Source of the DNA: Bacteroidota bacterium
GTDB taxonomy: Bacteria > Bacteroidota > JABWAT01
Direction of reading: 5' to 3'
Length of the DNA stretch: 64,000 nt
NCBI GenBank assembly: GCA_017303995.1
Contig: JAFLBE010000002.1
Span: 62,001-126,000, forward strand
In this document: positions 1 through 8,752 of the stretch, one piece after another
Layout: every line of letters begins with the position of its first letter
Position numbering within the stretch: the first letter of the stretch is position 1
Notes under the pieces: generated by a model
Seen by the model: the letters and a program-made list of their open reading frames with translations, nothing else
Databases searched by the model: none
What the model was told of the DNA's origin: nothing
Program-made: the position numbers and the translations under genes

Positions 1-2
1 AA

Positions 3-986
3 GTCCCCTCTTACAGGCATTCCTTCTGGTATTATATGGGTGGACTGTCTCTGCTGTTTTTTATGGTTCAGATCGTTACCGGAATTCTCTTATTGTTCTA
101 TTATACACCTGGAAAAGAGGCGTATTCTTCAGTAAAATTTATTGTTGAAAAAGTAGAGTTTGGGTGGTTGATTAGATCAATTCACAGTTATGCTGCAAAT
201 TTAATGGTGTTTTTTGTATTTGTGCACATGTTTTCAGTCATTTTTATGAAAGCATATCGCCGACCACGTGAACTTACTTACATCACTGGTTTTATTCTCC
301 TTGCACTTTCTATGGGAATGGGTTTCAGCGGGTACCTGCTGCCCTGGGATGAACTGGCTTTTTTTGCTACCAAAATCGGAATGAATATCACTGAATCAGT
401 TCCACTCATCGGGCCTATAATGGCTGGAATGCTTAAAGGGGGACCAGAGGTTGGTTTTGACACAATTTCCAGGTTCTTTGCTCTCCATGTGTGGGGAATT
501 CCCCTGCTAATGATCGGGGTCTTAGGCGCGCATATGTTTTTCCTCCAGGTTCAGGGAATTTCAGAACCTGATGGATTCAAAGCACTTCCGGTTGAAAAAC
601 AAAAGCGTGTGAAGTTTTTCCCAACTTTTATGTACGATGATTTTCTGATCTGGTTAATTGCTTTGAATGGTCTTATTGTTCTGGCCGTATTTTTCCCTTG
701 GGGATTGGGTCCTGAGGCGAATGTCATGGCTCCCACACCAGAAGGAATTCACCCTGAATGGTACTTTATGGCTATGTTTCAAATTCTGAAAATATTGCCA
801 AATATTGGCCCATTGGAAAGTGAACACATTGGTAATATCATTTTCGGACTTACCGGTGCAATTTTGGCTCTTATTCCGTTTTGGGGAAATAACCGGGAAC
901 GTCTCGTATCCTATTTCACGATTGCAGTTCTTGCCGGTCTGATAATATTTTCAATTCTTGCCTACCATGCAGTAGGTTCTATTTAA
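3..986 (+). CDS. Cytochrome b (bc/b6-type complex), 5'-truncated by window edge
   Basis: The reading frame is open to the window edge (VPSYRHSFWYYM precedes the first internal ATG at 36), so the true start lies upstream. The product is the dihaem cytochrome b of a quinol-oxidising bc/b6f-type complex in the inner membrane. Visible are RHSFWYYMGG at the start, the helix with HSYAANLMVFF and VHMF (haem ligand region), GYLLPWDE, the second helix pair with FALHVWGIPL, and PEWYF (the PEWY quinol-oxidation motif) in the C-terminal part. About eight membrane segments fit a fused b6 plus subunit IV layout. The CydA-related gene begins 22 nt downstream and is probably co-transcribed; the Rieske and cytochrome c partners would lie upstream. 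Family assignment is firm; which complex it belongs to is inferred. Confidence 0.93.
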   Translation, partial: VPSYRHSFWYYMGGLSLLFFMVQIVTGILLLFYYTPGKEAYSSVKFIVEKVEFGWLIRSIHSYAANLMVFFVFVHMFSVIFMKAYRRPRELTYITGFILLALSMGMGFSGYLLPWDELAFFATKIGMNITESVPLIGPIMAGMLKGGPEVGFDTISRFFALHVWGIPLLMIGVLGAHMFFLQVQGISEPDGFKALPVEKQKRVKFFPTFMYDDFLIWLIALNGLIVLAVFFPWGLGPEANVMAPTPEGIHPEWYFMAMFQILKILPNIGPLESEHIGNIIFGLTGAILALIPFWGNNRERLVSYFTIAVLAGLIIFSILAYHAVGSI

Positions 987-1008
987 GTTACTTTCGGGAG
1001 ATTAAAAG

Positions 1009-2400
1009 ATGAATTTTCCTTTCTGGCAAGCTGGTGATGGTTTTTTTGGTCTGCTTTTTATTCTGACCAAAACCCTTTTTACACTGACAACTCTTTCTGC
1101 ATTTGGTGCCGGTGTTTTTCTTGCACTTGGTGAAAAGAATCCGCTTTTCGATTCCCATTCAGGGTACCGTGAATTCATGAAGAAATTTACCGGGTTTGTT
1201 TTATTTGTTGTAACCGTTCTGGGCACGGTTTCTTATTCTGCACTTTGGATAATTTACATTCTGACGGCTCCTGCAACTCTAAGTACAATTGTACACGAAT
1301 TTGTTTGGGTCTGGATATTACAGGGCTTTGCTTATCTGCTTGAAGTAGGATCCCTTTTTGTACTTTATTCTACCTTTAATAAAGTTCACAAAGAAAATCA
1401 TGTTGATCTTGCCTGGAGTTTTGCAATTCTTTCGTTAATTACGCTGATCATTTCGAATGCAACCTTAAGTTTTCAGCAAACTCCCGGTCATTGGCTTAAC
1501 ACACTAAAATTTGAAGATGCCTGGTTTAATGCTTCTTACCTTGCATCTCTCTCTGTAAGAATTCTGGTTTCTGTTCAAACTGGCGGAATTCTAGCCTTGC
1601 TTGTAATTTCAACACTTGATAAGGGGAAATTGAAAACAGAGGTTGCTTCTCATGCTGCTTCGTTTGTGATTTATCCGTTCATTCTGCTTCCTTTTGCAAC
1701 TTTATGGTTTTTAGCAACTATTGACCCTGGAATGGTTGATTACCTTGCTGCTGGTTTCAGTGGCGTTGAAGAAGGAAATCTCTCAGTTTTAACGCGATTT
1801 GTATTTCTTGCGGTATTTTCTGCTGTATCAGTTTTTATTTTTACCCTTCTGGGCGCAGTTTTAAATGCTGACGGATTCAAAAGGTCTATGGGATTCTGGT
1901 TGGTTATTCTTGCTTTTACTGCAGCAGGTTCAACGGAATTTGTAAGAACCCTACTTGGAAACCCGTATGCAATTGCGGGGTATATGTACAATAACGGCAT
2001 TAAAATTAACGATGCAGATCAGTTTTCTGAAGGATTTCTTGCCAAAGCGAAGTGGACAGTGATAAAAGAAGTTACTGATGAGAATATTCTGGCTGCAGGT
2101 AAAGAATTGTACATGTATCAATTTTCTGGAGCAACTGTTTCTGGAGGTTACAATTCACTTTTTTCACTTGCAAAAGCAGCTACAAATGTTCAGGAAACGC
2201 TTGATCTGATTAATCAGATTAAGTGGGGAAGTGAAAGTAATTTATATGCAGCCTACGTGCCATCCTTTCTTGGCAATGATTCTGAAGCCAATGCCTTGGC
2301 CTCGTATGTCGCCTGGAAAAATGGTGTATTTGAACCAACACCAGAGCAAATTGCTTATCTCAAAAAATTTGAAACCGCACCAGCTGGTTTGGTTCAATAA
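1009..2400 (+). CDS. CydA-related membrane protein with a haem-less cytochrome c-like C-terminal domain
   Basis: 463 aa with about nine membrane segments (residues 10-310) followed by a soluble C-terminal domain (about 355-440). The segment NATLSFQQTPGHW resembles the NAxMQTPxGW stretch of CydA-type oxidases, and GNPYAIAGYMYNNGI resembles the linker seen in CydA-cytochrome c fusions that accompany cytochrome b. The C-terminal domain keeps the cytochrome c frame: GKELYMYQ before the haem site, GGYNSL after it, and VPSFLGNDSEANALASYV where an axial-Met loop is expected. The haem site CxxCH is FSGAT (372-376) and the expected MPxF is VPSF (417-420), so covalent haem and its Met ligand are absent. 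The first helix has no His. A membrane role with the cytochrome b complex is inferred from adjacency; electron transfer through this domain looks unlikely. Confidence 0.72.
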   Translation: MNFPFWQAGDGFFGLLFILTKTLFTLTTLSAFGAGVFLALGEKNPLFDSHSGYREFMKKFTGFVLFVVTVLGTVSYSALWIIYILTAPATLSTIVHEFVWVWILQGFAYLLEVGSLFVLYSTFNKVHKENHVDLAWSFAILSLITLIISNATLSFQQTPGHWLNTLKFEDAWFNASYLASLSVRILVSVQTGGILALLVISTLDKGKLKTEVASHAASFVIYPFILLPFATLWFLATIDPGMVDYLAAGFSGVEEGNLSVLTRFVFLAVFSAVSVFIFTLLGAVLNADGFKRSMGFWLVILAFTAAGSTEFVRTLLGNPYAIAGYMYNNGIKINDADQFSEGFLAKAKWTVIKEVTDENILAAGKELYMYQFSGATVSGGYNSLFSLAKAATNVQETLDLINQIKWGSESNLYAAYVPSFLGNDSEANALASYVAWKNGVFEPTPEQIAYLKKFETAPAGLVQ

Positions 2401-2420
2401 TTTTCCTCTGATTCAATATA

Positions 2421-2451
2421 CAGAGACAGAATACAATCTGTCTCTGTTTTT
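2421..2451 (+). terminator. Rho-independent terminator after the cytochrome pair
   Basis: Perfect 10-bp stem CAGAGACAGA / TCTGTCTCTG with a 6-nt loop and five T residues immediately after. It ends the transcription unit of the two membrane proteins 13 nt before the next ATG. Confidence 0.85.
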
Positions 2452-2463
2452 ATCCCACACTTC

Positions 2464-3105
2464 ATGCCCTATAAGATAATTAATCATCTCATCCCAGCTT
2501 TACATGGTCATCTTGAGGCGGTAATTTTTCAGACACCTTTGTCTGAACGGGTCATGATTGTAACTCATCCGCATCCGCTATTTGGCGGAAACCTTCATAA
2601 TAAAGTTGTCTATTCGCTGGCAGATGAAGCACGCAAACTTGGGATTTATGCAGTAAGGTTTAATTTCAGAGGAGTTGGGAAAAGTACGGGGATTTATGAT
2701 GATACACTTGGTGAAACGACTGATTTAAAGGCCGTTATTCACTGGGTAATTGAAAACACAGAGGCAAAAGAAATTATTCTTGCTGGGTTTTCGTTTGGAT
2801 CCCGTGTGATACTAAGACTTCTGGAAGAAGGGTTTTTACCCAAAACAGTGATAATGGCTGGTTTACCCGTCCAGTTTTTTAAACTTGATCCACCTGTAAT
2901 AAAAGCAGAATATCCAATTTTATTTATTCAGGGAGAAAGTGATGAATATACAACCCCAGAAGCTACAGCATCTTTCATCTCAAAATCAGGTTTTTCAAAC
3001 AGGGAAATTATAACTTTGTCTAATTGTGATCATTTTTTCACAGGACACATTCACTTGTTAAAACAACACGTTCATACTTTTTTAACCACTCACTTACAGG
3101 ATTAA
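2464..3105 (+). CDS. Alpha/beta hydrolase, COG2945-like
   Basis: 213 aa cytoplasmic alpha/beta hydrolase of the small dienelactone-hydrolase-like type. The nucleophile elbow is GFSFG (Ser in AGFSFGSRV), the acid is likely the Asp in QGESDEYT and the base the His in NCDHFF, in the right order and spacing. [10 protein letters not shown] and [10 protein letters not shown] form the oxyanion and substrate loops typical of COG2945 proteins. There is no signal peptide. The substrate is unknown. The gene starts right behind a terminator, and its stop is followed 5 nt later by the TerB/J-domain gene, so the two are probably co-transcribed. Confidence 0.82.
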   Translation: MPYKIINHLIPALHGHLEAVIFQTPLSERVMIVTHPHPLFGGNLHNKVVYSLADEARKLGIYAVRFNFRGVGKSTGIYDDTLGETTDLKAVIHWVIENTEAKEIILAGFSFGSRVILRLLEEGFLPKTVIMAGLPVQFFKLDPPVIKAEYPILFIQGESDEYTTPEATASFISKSGFSNREIITLSNCDHFFTGHIHLLKQHVHTFLTTHLQD

Positions 3106-3110
3106 CCGTC

Positions 3111-3863
3111 ATGTCATGGTTATTCGGCCTTTTAGGCCTGATTTTATTTGGCCCGATTGGTGCCATTCTTGGTTTCATCATTGGAATGCTAATTGGCCAA
3201 ACCCGTGTAAAAACCAGCACATTTTCATCTGACGGCGGTCAACCTATGATGGAGCCGGGTAAGGTTTTTCCTTATCGTGTTGAAGTCATGATTGAAAGTT
3301 TGGTTGCACTTGCAATGTATGTTGCCCGTGCTGATCAGAAATTATTTCCCCGGGAAAAAGAGATTATCCGGTCTTTCATCCTTTCTGCACAATTTGGTCC
3401 GGATGCAGCAATTTCTGCTTACATGGATGAAGTCATTGAAAAGTATAAGACTGAGTATATTGATGTTCATTTTCACGTCAGACGGTTATCACCTTTTCTG
3501 ACTCAGCAACACGTGCAGGTTGTACTTTTATTGTGCGTGGATGTGGCTCAGGCGGATGGTCGGATAGACAAAGATGAATTAAACTCTCTGAAAGAAATTT
3601 GCAGAGCTTTTGGTGTACCCGAAAGCATGCTTGACAGATTTATTACCAAAAAGGGATTTACAGATAATGAAGCTTATGAAACTCTGGGTTTAAAACCAGG
3701 CTCCAGTCAGGATGAGATTAAAAAGGCTTATCGGAAACTTGCACTCCAATATCACCCAGATCGGGTTCAGGCAACTGCATCAGAAGAAGAGAAAAAAGCT
3801 GCCAACGAAAAATTCATCTTGATTCAGAAAGCTTACGATTTTCTTTCTGAAAAGAATAGCTGA
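3111..3863 (+). CDS. DjlA-like protein: membrane anchor, TerB domain, J domain
   Basis: 250 aa. Residues 2-30 form a hydrophobic, glycine-rich membrane anchor ([20 protein letters not shown]). Residues about 60-180 are a TerB-like all-helical domain with the paired acidic repeats [13 protein letters not shown] and [12 protein letters not shown]. Residues about 186-250 are a J domain with the HPD motif in LQYHPDR and the start [20 protein letters not shown]. This order matches DjlA, a membrane-anchored DnaK co-chaperone. J-domain stimulation of DnaK is family knowledge; the client is unknown. It is convergent with peptidase E, with only 5 nt between stops and no obvious terminator. Confidence 0.88.
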   Translation: MSWLFGLLGLILFGPIGAILGFIIGMLIGQTRVKTSTFSSDGGQPMMEPGKVFPYRVEVMIESLVALAMYVARADQKLFPREKEIIRSFILSAQFGPDAAISAYMDEVIEKYKTEYIDVHFHVRRLSPFLTQQHVQVVLLLCVDVAQADGRIDKDELNSLKEICRAFGVPESMLDRFITKKGFTDNEAYETLGLKPGSSQDEIKKAYRKLALQYHPDRVQATASEEEKKAANEKFILIQKAYDFLSEKNS

Positions 3864-3868
3864 TTCAG

Positions 3869-4579
3869 TTAGCCAAAAAGGAAAGAAAGTGATTCACCCG
3901 GATTCACTTCATGCGGATTGACACCCTTTTTAAAAATCCGCACCGGATTTTGACCAAGCAGTTCAATTTTATCCCCATCAATTGACAGAGCAGAACCTTC
4001 CCTTAAACCGGTAACGTAGACAGCCGGATTTTCAGAAACAAATTCAAGTAATCTCTGTTCTCTTGTTTCACCCATGTGAAGTTCTGGTTGTAAATCAAGG
4101 TAGTGCGGGTTGATCTGAAACGGAATCAGATTAAGTGCTTCAAAGGATTGTGGCTGGACAATAGGCATATCATTTGTTGTTCTGATTGATGGTGCCGCAA
4201 CATTACTTCCCGCACTCCATCCTAGAAAAGGTTTCCCGACCAAAACTTCATTTCTGATAACCTCTGTTAATTTATGATCCTGGAGCATTTTAAGGAGTTT
4301 GAAAGTATTTCCACCCCCGATTGCAATGGCATCAGAATCATGGATGAGGGCAGCCGGACCCGGCACTTCATGAACGGATACAATACGGTAACCCATTGGC
4401 TCCAGGGCAGTTCTCACCTTATAACAATAATCTTTATAACTTAAGGTTACCCCTGCCCAAGGGATAAATGCAATGGTTTTGGTTCCAGATCCAAAAAAGT
4501 GGGAAATCCATTTTCTTGAATGATTCAAATAGGAATCACCAGGGTTCATTGAATTGGAAAGCAAAAGTAACCGGGGCAT
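3869..4579 (-). CDS. pepE: Peptidase E (Asp-dipeptidase, family S51)
   Basis: 236 aa, the usual length for cytoplasmic peptidase E, which cleaves N-terminal Asp-Xaa dipeptides. The Ser nucleophile sits in GWSAGSNVA and is preceded by AIGGGNTFKLL; RTTNDMPIV and INPHYLD are also family-typical. The start ATG opens with MPRLLLLSNSMNPGD, which matches the family N-terminus. It lies 29 nt downstream of the ketolase gene on the same strand and may share its transcript. Assignment is firm. Confidence 0.92.
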   Translation of the reverse strand: MPRLLLLSNSMNPGDSYLNHSRKWISHFFGSGTKTIAFIPWAGVTLSYKDYCYKVRTALEPMGYRIVSVHEVPGPAALIHDSDAIAIGGGNTFKLLKMLQDHKLTEVIRNEVLVGKPFLGWSAGSNVAAPSIRTTNDMPIVQPQSFEALNLIPFQINPHYLDLQPELHMGETREQRLLEFVSENPAVYVTGLREGSALSIDGDKIELLGQNPVRIFKKGVNPHEVNPGESLSFLFG

Positions 4580-4608
4580 AGCTGATCCGTGATTAAGATG
4601 GGGCTAAC

Positions 4609-5337
4609 TCAAACCGAAGATTTTTCCCGTTCCCGCCATAACATCCACCAGGGGATAAACGGTTTGTCATGATGTTCGTAATGGTAACCAAAAAAATAAC
4701 AGGATAAAAAGGCAAAAACATGTTTTTTTGGAAAACTTCGGGCTTTGTGCAGATTTGATACTGGAAAAACACCACGGTGAGGAAGATAGGTTCCAAAAAA
4801 GAATAATTGAAAAGTACTGAGGATGGATGGAATGATCCAGAAAAGGAAAAGGTTAGTCTGGTCAAAAAACATTGCCATCAGATTAAAGAGTATTCCGACA
4901 CCAATGATCTGCCAGATTGTTACGTATTCCTTTAAAAAACCCAGATACCAATGAAAAACTGAACCCGGATGATAATCTGGGTCCTTTTCAGTGCCTACAT
5001 AAAGATGATGCTGATGATGTTTTGAATAGAGTACAGCATAGTTGTTTAACATATACAAGGTTGCGGCCAAAATTCCGTAACCGTGATTGGTATTCCGGTT
5101 GGGTGAAATCAGGTGATGCATGGCATCGTGTGCAGTAATAAAAAGACCAGTATAGAGATGGGTCTGGATAAGAATATGAATGTAAATCCATGGATCACTC
5201 CAGCTAACAGTGCGAATTAGCCCGTAGGATAAGGATCCAAGCCAAATCAGGATAATAAGCAATGCCGTTACAGAACCGGCAAACTGGTAAGGAAGTTTGA
5301 TTCTGGCAGGACCAGAAAAAACCGAATTAACTTTCAT
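4609..5337 (-). CDS. crtW: Beta-carotene ketolase, CrtW-type
   Basis: A membrane di-iron enzyme that puts a 4-keto group on beta-ionone rings. The three His clusters are all present: HDAMHH, HHQHH and HYEHHD, together with FFGTYLPHR, the DPDYHPG stretch and the terminal PWW, which point to CrtW rather than to fatty-acid desaturases. I place the start at the ATG at 5337 (MKVNSVFSGP, 242 aa). A longer frame from 5385 would overlap the kinase gene and encode only an unconserved leader; 5337 leaves 14 nt after the kinase stop. It stands apart from the main carotenoid operon, behind the GAF kinase. Ketolase identity is well supported by motifs; the exact substrate (probably a monocyclic carotenoid here) is inferred. 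Confidence 0.85.
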   Translation of the reverse strand: MKVNSVFSGPARIKLPYQFAGSVTALLIILIWLGSLSYGLIRTVSWSDPWIYIHILIQTHLYTGLFITAHDAMHHLISPNRNTNHGYGILAATLYMLNNYAVLYSKHHQHHLYVGTEKDPDYHPGSVFHWYLGFLKEYVTIWQIIGVGILFNLMAMFFDQTNLFLFWIIPSILSTFQLFFFGTYLPHRGVFPVSNLHKARSFPKKHVFAFLSCYFFGYHYEHHDKPFIPWWMLWREREKSSV

Positions 5338-5351
5338 TTTCTTCAGTGACC

Positions 5352-6554
5352 TTACTTTGATATTGAAAAGTCCATCTTTGTCCATTTGGTGAGTTCAGAC
5401 GAGACTGAAATTTCACCGCCTAGTCCTTCAACTAGTTTTTTAACAGTTGAAAGCCCAATTCCATTCCCGCGCTTACCAAACCTGTCTTTATGAGTTTCAA
5501 TATCAAAAATGTTGAAAATACGTTCGTGGTACTCTTTTTTAATCCCCGGTCCGTTATCAGTTACGCTGAAATTATAAAAATCAACAGTCTCAGAAAATCC
5601 GACTTCAATAACCACCTTTTCCTTATCGCAATACTTGATGCTGTTCGATATGAGGTTAAGGAAGATTTGATTCAGGGCTGTTTTATTTGTTGTTATATGT
5701 GTATGGGTTTGTGGGAAGGTAATTGTGTACTCTTTTCCAGGGTTAAGAAGCACCATCAAATCAGAAAATAAATCATCAAGGTTAAATTCCATTTCCTGAA
5801 GAGATAAAAATCCTTCACTTTTACTGTCTTCAAGAATTCCGGAGATGAGGTTTGTGAGCAATTCAGACGAATTGTGGATAAGAAGAACCAACTTGAGTAC
5901 CTCTGGATCCAGTGTAGGTGCATATTCCTCTGAAATAAGTGAAGTGAGCCCCGTAATTGAAAACAATGGAGATTTCAGGTCGTGTGCGGCAACATGAGCA
6001 AACTGAATAAGTTCTTTGTTTTTATTTTCCAACCGAGTTGTTGCCAGCTCAAGTAACCTTTTTTGTCGTCTGAGTGCAAAAAGATTCGATGTTTGTTTTG
6101 AGAGAATAGTGAGTGCAGTGACCTGATCATCTGTAAGGTTATGTGGTTTCGAATCAATAACGCAAAGTGTTCCCAGGGCAAAACCCTGCTGACTTACCAA
6201 TGGCATTCCTGCATAAAAAATGACATGTGGGTCACCCGTCACCAACGGATTATCATGAAACCGATCATCTGTTCTTGAATCGGGTATCATAAAAACTGAG
6301 TTACTATTATTAATTGCATGGGCACAAAAGGCTACATCTCTCGGCGTTTCACTCACTGACAACCCATGCTTAGATTTAAACCATTGACGGTTTTCATCAA
6401 TAAGGGTAATCAAGGAGATGGGGGTCTGACAAATATATGCAGCCAAAGCAGCAATGCTGTCAAAATCTTCCTCTGGAAGTGAGTCAAGAATCTCAAACTC
6501 TTTTAAATTCCTGAGACGTTCTTTCTCATTAAAAGGAATTTTTGGTTTAATCAT
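5352..6554 (-). CDS. GAF-domain sensor histidine kinase
   Basis: 400 aa, no membrane segment, so a cytoplasmic sensor. Residues about 25-165 are a GAF domain of the type often seen with the opening NEKERLRNLKEFEILDSLPE. A short coiled coil (165-185) leads to the HisKA region with the phospho-acceptor His191 in AAHDLKSPLFSI. The ATPase domain shows the N box NLISNSIKYCD, G1 DNGPGIKKEY and G2 RGNGIGLSTVKKL. It lacks a receiver domain and no response regulator gene is adjacent. The next gene downstream is crtW, 14 nt from the stop, so carotenoid ketolation and this sensor may be co-expressed. The ligand is unknown. Confidence 0.9.
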   Translation of the reverse strand: MIKPKIPFNEKERLRNLKEFEILDSLPEEDFDSIAALAAYICQTPISLITLIDENRQWFKSKHGLSVSETPRDVAFCAHAINNSNSVFMIPDSRTDDRFHDNPLVTGDPHVIFYAGMPLVSQQGFALGTLCVIDSKPHNLTDDQVTALTILSKQTSNLFALRRQKRLLELATTRLENKNKELIQFAHVAAHDLKSPLFSITGLTSLISEEYAPTLDPEVLKLVLLIHNSSELLTNLISGILEDSKSEGFLSLQEMEFNLDDLFSDLMVLLNPGKEYTITFPQTHTHITTNKTALNQIFLNLISNSIKYCDKEKVVIEVGFSETVDFYNFSVTDNGPGIKKEYHERIFNIFDIETHKDRFGKRGNGIGLSTVKKLVEGLGGEISVSSELTKWTKMDFSISK

Positions 6555-6660
6555 GATGGAAAATGTATTGAGTTACCTGGTAAAAACCAGTTTTATGATA
6601 CAGAAGTCAGAAATAACAGGCTGGTAAGATTACATAGTTAAGATACGGAACAATTGACCA

Positions 6661-6697
6661 AAAAAAACCCCTGCACCAAATGGAAATGCAGGGGTTA
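6661..6697 (-). terminator. Terminator after the lipoprotein gene
   Basis: Read on the minus strand: AACCCCTGCA, an 11-nt loop, then TGCAGGGGTT followed by a run of T. It lies 30 nt beyond the stop of the minus-strand lipoprotein gene and isolates it from the kinase gene. Confidence 0.85.
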
Positions 6698-6725
6698 AAA
6701 GTATCGGATTGAATCAAATTTTAAA

Positions 6726-7457
6726 TTATGGATTTTTAGTCCAGGTGAAAGTCTCTGTAACTTCGCCGCTTTCATTGTAATATTTTTGTTCACCAGATCC
6801 ATCTACGGCCCACAGCCCCGACCAGATTTTTAGACCATCCTCCTTAAAAATCGAAGTTCCACTTTTATCACTGTTGAGGGTAACCTCATAAGAATCAGGA
6901 ATCTGATCAGTGGCACTATCCCACATTTTCATCAGACTTGTTAATACACCGGCAGTGCTTGTGCTCCATTCATAAGAAACATCAACAAAGCTTGAAGTTG
7001 CATTTACAAAATCGTACACTTTCCAACTGCCCGATTTGCCATCCTTAGTGTAGGTTCCTTCAAACATCAGGCCATTGTTAATAGTGAAACCACCCATATC
7101 TCCACTAATATAAAATTTGGTAGTATAGGTTGAGCCATTATCAAGAACCGTATATTTGAACGATTCCGTGCCATAGGTTTCCTGATAGGTATATAGATTT
7201 CCGTTTTTCACCCATTCATAACCCTCAAATCCCTCATAAAAATTCATAAACATCCCTGACATATAATTGAGGGATTCAACTGAAGTTTTTAGGGAACGGG
7301 CATTAACGTCAGGGTGGTTAGCGCTAATTGACGTTTCGATTTTGGGAATGTTTACTTTGGTTGGGCTTCCAGATGTTTCTTCCTCATCTTCCTTATCGCA
7401 ACCATAAAATCCAAATCCCAGTCCAATCAAAACCACAAAACAAAGCAGTTTATTCAT
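6726..7457 (-). CDS. Hypothetical lipoprotein
   Basis: 243 aa with a lipoprotein signal peptide: MNKLLCFVVLIGLGFGFYGC, lipobox FYGC, then a strongly acidic tether (DKEDEEE) of the kind often linked to surface export in Bacteroidota. The rest is rich in Gly, Ser, Thr and aromatic residues and looks like beta-strand repeats (for example GTYTKDGKSGSWKVYD), as in Bacteroidota outer-surface lipoproteins of unknown function. An AGGAGG ribosome site lies 5 nt before the ATG. It has its own terminator, so it is probably a single-gene unit. No function can be assigned. Confidence 0.75.
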   Translation of the reverse strand: MNKLLCFVVLIGLGFGFYGCDKEDEEETSGSPTKVNIPKIETSISANHPDVNARSLKTSVESLNYMSGMFMNFYEGFEGYEWVKNGNLYTYQETYGTESFKYTVLDNGSTYTTKFYISGDMGGFTINNGLMFEGTYTKDGKSGSWKVYDFVNATSSFVDVSYEWSTSTAGVLTSLMKMWDSATDQIPDSYEVTLNSDKSGTSIFKEDGLKIWSGLWAVDGSGEQKYYNESGEVTETFTWTKNP

Positions 7458-7538
7458 AGAACCTCCTGAAATTTAGTACAAGATAAATATATTCAATTAT
7501 CTGTAAAAGAAATATGAACTGAATCACAAATTGGATTT

Positions 7539-8090
7539 TTATGGAAGGGGTTTAGGTAAAATGGGATTTAAAATTTTACTCAAATCCAATTCAAGGGAAG
7601 ATGAAAGTTGATGGTTTCCGGTAGAAAGAATTCCATCCGACAAAATTCGGCACCGTAACCCGCCACGTCCATGTAGAGCTTTTAATGCTCCATCAGCAAA
7701 ACCAAAATCCATCCATTTGCAAGGTGTACAATGTGCAGAGCCGGAGAATTCAATTCCATCAATCGAGAATGGTTGACCGATTAACTGGTTTAAGGGAACA
7801 CCTTCAATGATCACATTTCTTCGGAAATGAATGGGCGACCGGTTTTCGATTGCAAGCAGTGATTTCACATCTTCATAAACTTCGTGACTGAAAAAAGTAA
7901 TCTGGCCGTCATAATCTGGTTTTCGATTGTAATACCGGTCACCACGGATTCCCTTGCCTGCATCAAGTGTGATAGATTCGGGTGAGTCAGTTGAAAATGG
8001 TCCGGGATCACGGTCTGGTCGTCCCCAGTAATTGTGACCCGGCGAAATAAACAAATGGTGGATTTTTACCGGATAAATAAAGTCTGGCAT
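7539..8090 (-). CDS. MOSC-domain protein
   Basis: 183 aa single-domain MOSC protein. Family marks are LDAGKGIRGDRYYNR, FFSHEVYEDV, FRRNVIIEGVPLNQLIG, and the Cys-containing HCTPCKWMD followed by RGGLRCRIL. MOSC domains of Mo-cofactor sulfurases and YiiM-type proteins carry sulfur or bind molybdenum cofactor through the conserved Cys; the substrate here is unknown. It starts 8 nt after cruF and is the last gene of the carotenoid operon, perhaps only because of operon read-through. Confidence 0.85.
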   Translation of the reverse strand: MPDFIYPVKIHHLFISPGHNYWGRPDRDPGPFSTDSPESITLDAGKGIRGDRYYNRKPDYDGQITFFSHEVYEDVKSLLAIENRSPIHFRRNVIIEGVPLNQLIGQPFSIDGIEFSGSAHCTPCKWMDFGFADGALKALHGRGGLRCRILSDGILSTGNHQLSSSLELDLSKILNPILPKPLP

Positions 8091-8098
8091 ATTTGGTT

Positions 8099-8752
8099 TC
8101 AGAAAAGAAAAGATCCAAGAAAGAAGAAAAACTGGACAATAAAAAGGGCTGATGCAACCGGGTTAGCTGGGAATGGCTTTATTCTGAAAAACCAGAATTG
8201 AAGCAAAAGAGCCAGAGCAAACCAGGCTAAATAGTTTTGGACAGGGACAACATCACCCGCCCATGACCAGTAACCGTGTGCCATTGCAACCGGTTCGATG
8301 AAAAAATCGGTTAAAACCATCAGGGTGGCAGCAAGAATTGGTTTTGCCCAGAATGGAATTGAAAATCGATTGACCAGTATCGCTGAGGTGTAAACCATGA
8401 CAAGCCAGTTGAGTCCGATTAAAACCGGTGCTTCAGCAATCTTGAAACCAAGTGTTTCACCATAGTGATAGTCGCCAAAAATCACACCGGTTTGAACACC
8501 TGCAACTTCAACCAGCCAGGCGGTAACGGCTGATCCAACCATGAAAAGAATAAAGTGTTTTGACCAGTTTTCATGAAAATAAAAAAGAACAGATGCGGTC
8601 AACATCAGGTGAAGGGGAACCAGCATCCTGAATAACGGCTCAGTTGCCTGAATATGAAAGCCCGCAAATCCGACCAGATGGAAAATGATAAAATATCCGA
8701 TTCCAATCAGGATGAAACGGTTCTTCCTTTCCATTCCAGTTGTTTTGTCCAT
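8099..8752 (-). CDS. cruF: Carotenoid 1',2'-hydratase, CruF family
   Basis: 217 aa integral membrane protein with six to seven helices, of the CruF/DUF422 family (COG2324). CruF adds water across the 1',2' double bond of the acyclic psi end of gamma-carotene-type carotenoids, giving the 1'-hydroxyl that is later glycosylated. Conserved stretches include VEVAGVQTGVIFGDYHYGE, APVLIGLNWLVM, DFFIEPVAM and YWSWAG. The start at 8752 overlaps the glycosyltransferase gene by 46 nt; an internal ATG at 8734 is possible. The neighbouring CruC- and CruD-like genes agree with this role. Confidence 0.85.
   Translation of the reverse strand: MDKTTGMERKNRFILIGIGYFIIFHLVGFAGFHIQATEPLFRMLVPLHLMLTASVLFYFHENWSKHFILFMVGSAVTAWLVEVAGVQTGVIFGDYHYGETLGFKIAEAPVLIGLNWLVMVYTSAILVNRFSIPFWAKPILAATLMVLTDFFIEPVAMAHGYWSWAGDVVPVQNYLAWFALALLLQFWFFRIKPFPANPVASALFIVQFFFFLGSFLF

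Noticed and set aside
4609-5385. Longer crtW starting at 5385
   Set aside because: The extra residues are an out-of-frame reading of the kinase 3' end; the ATG at 5337 follows the kinase stop directly.
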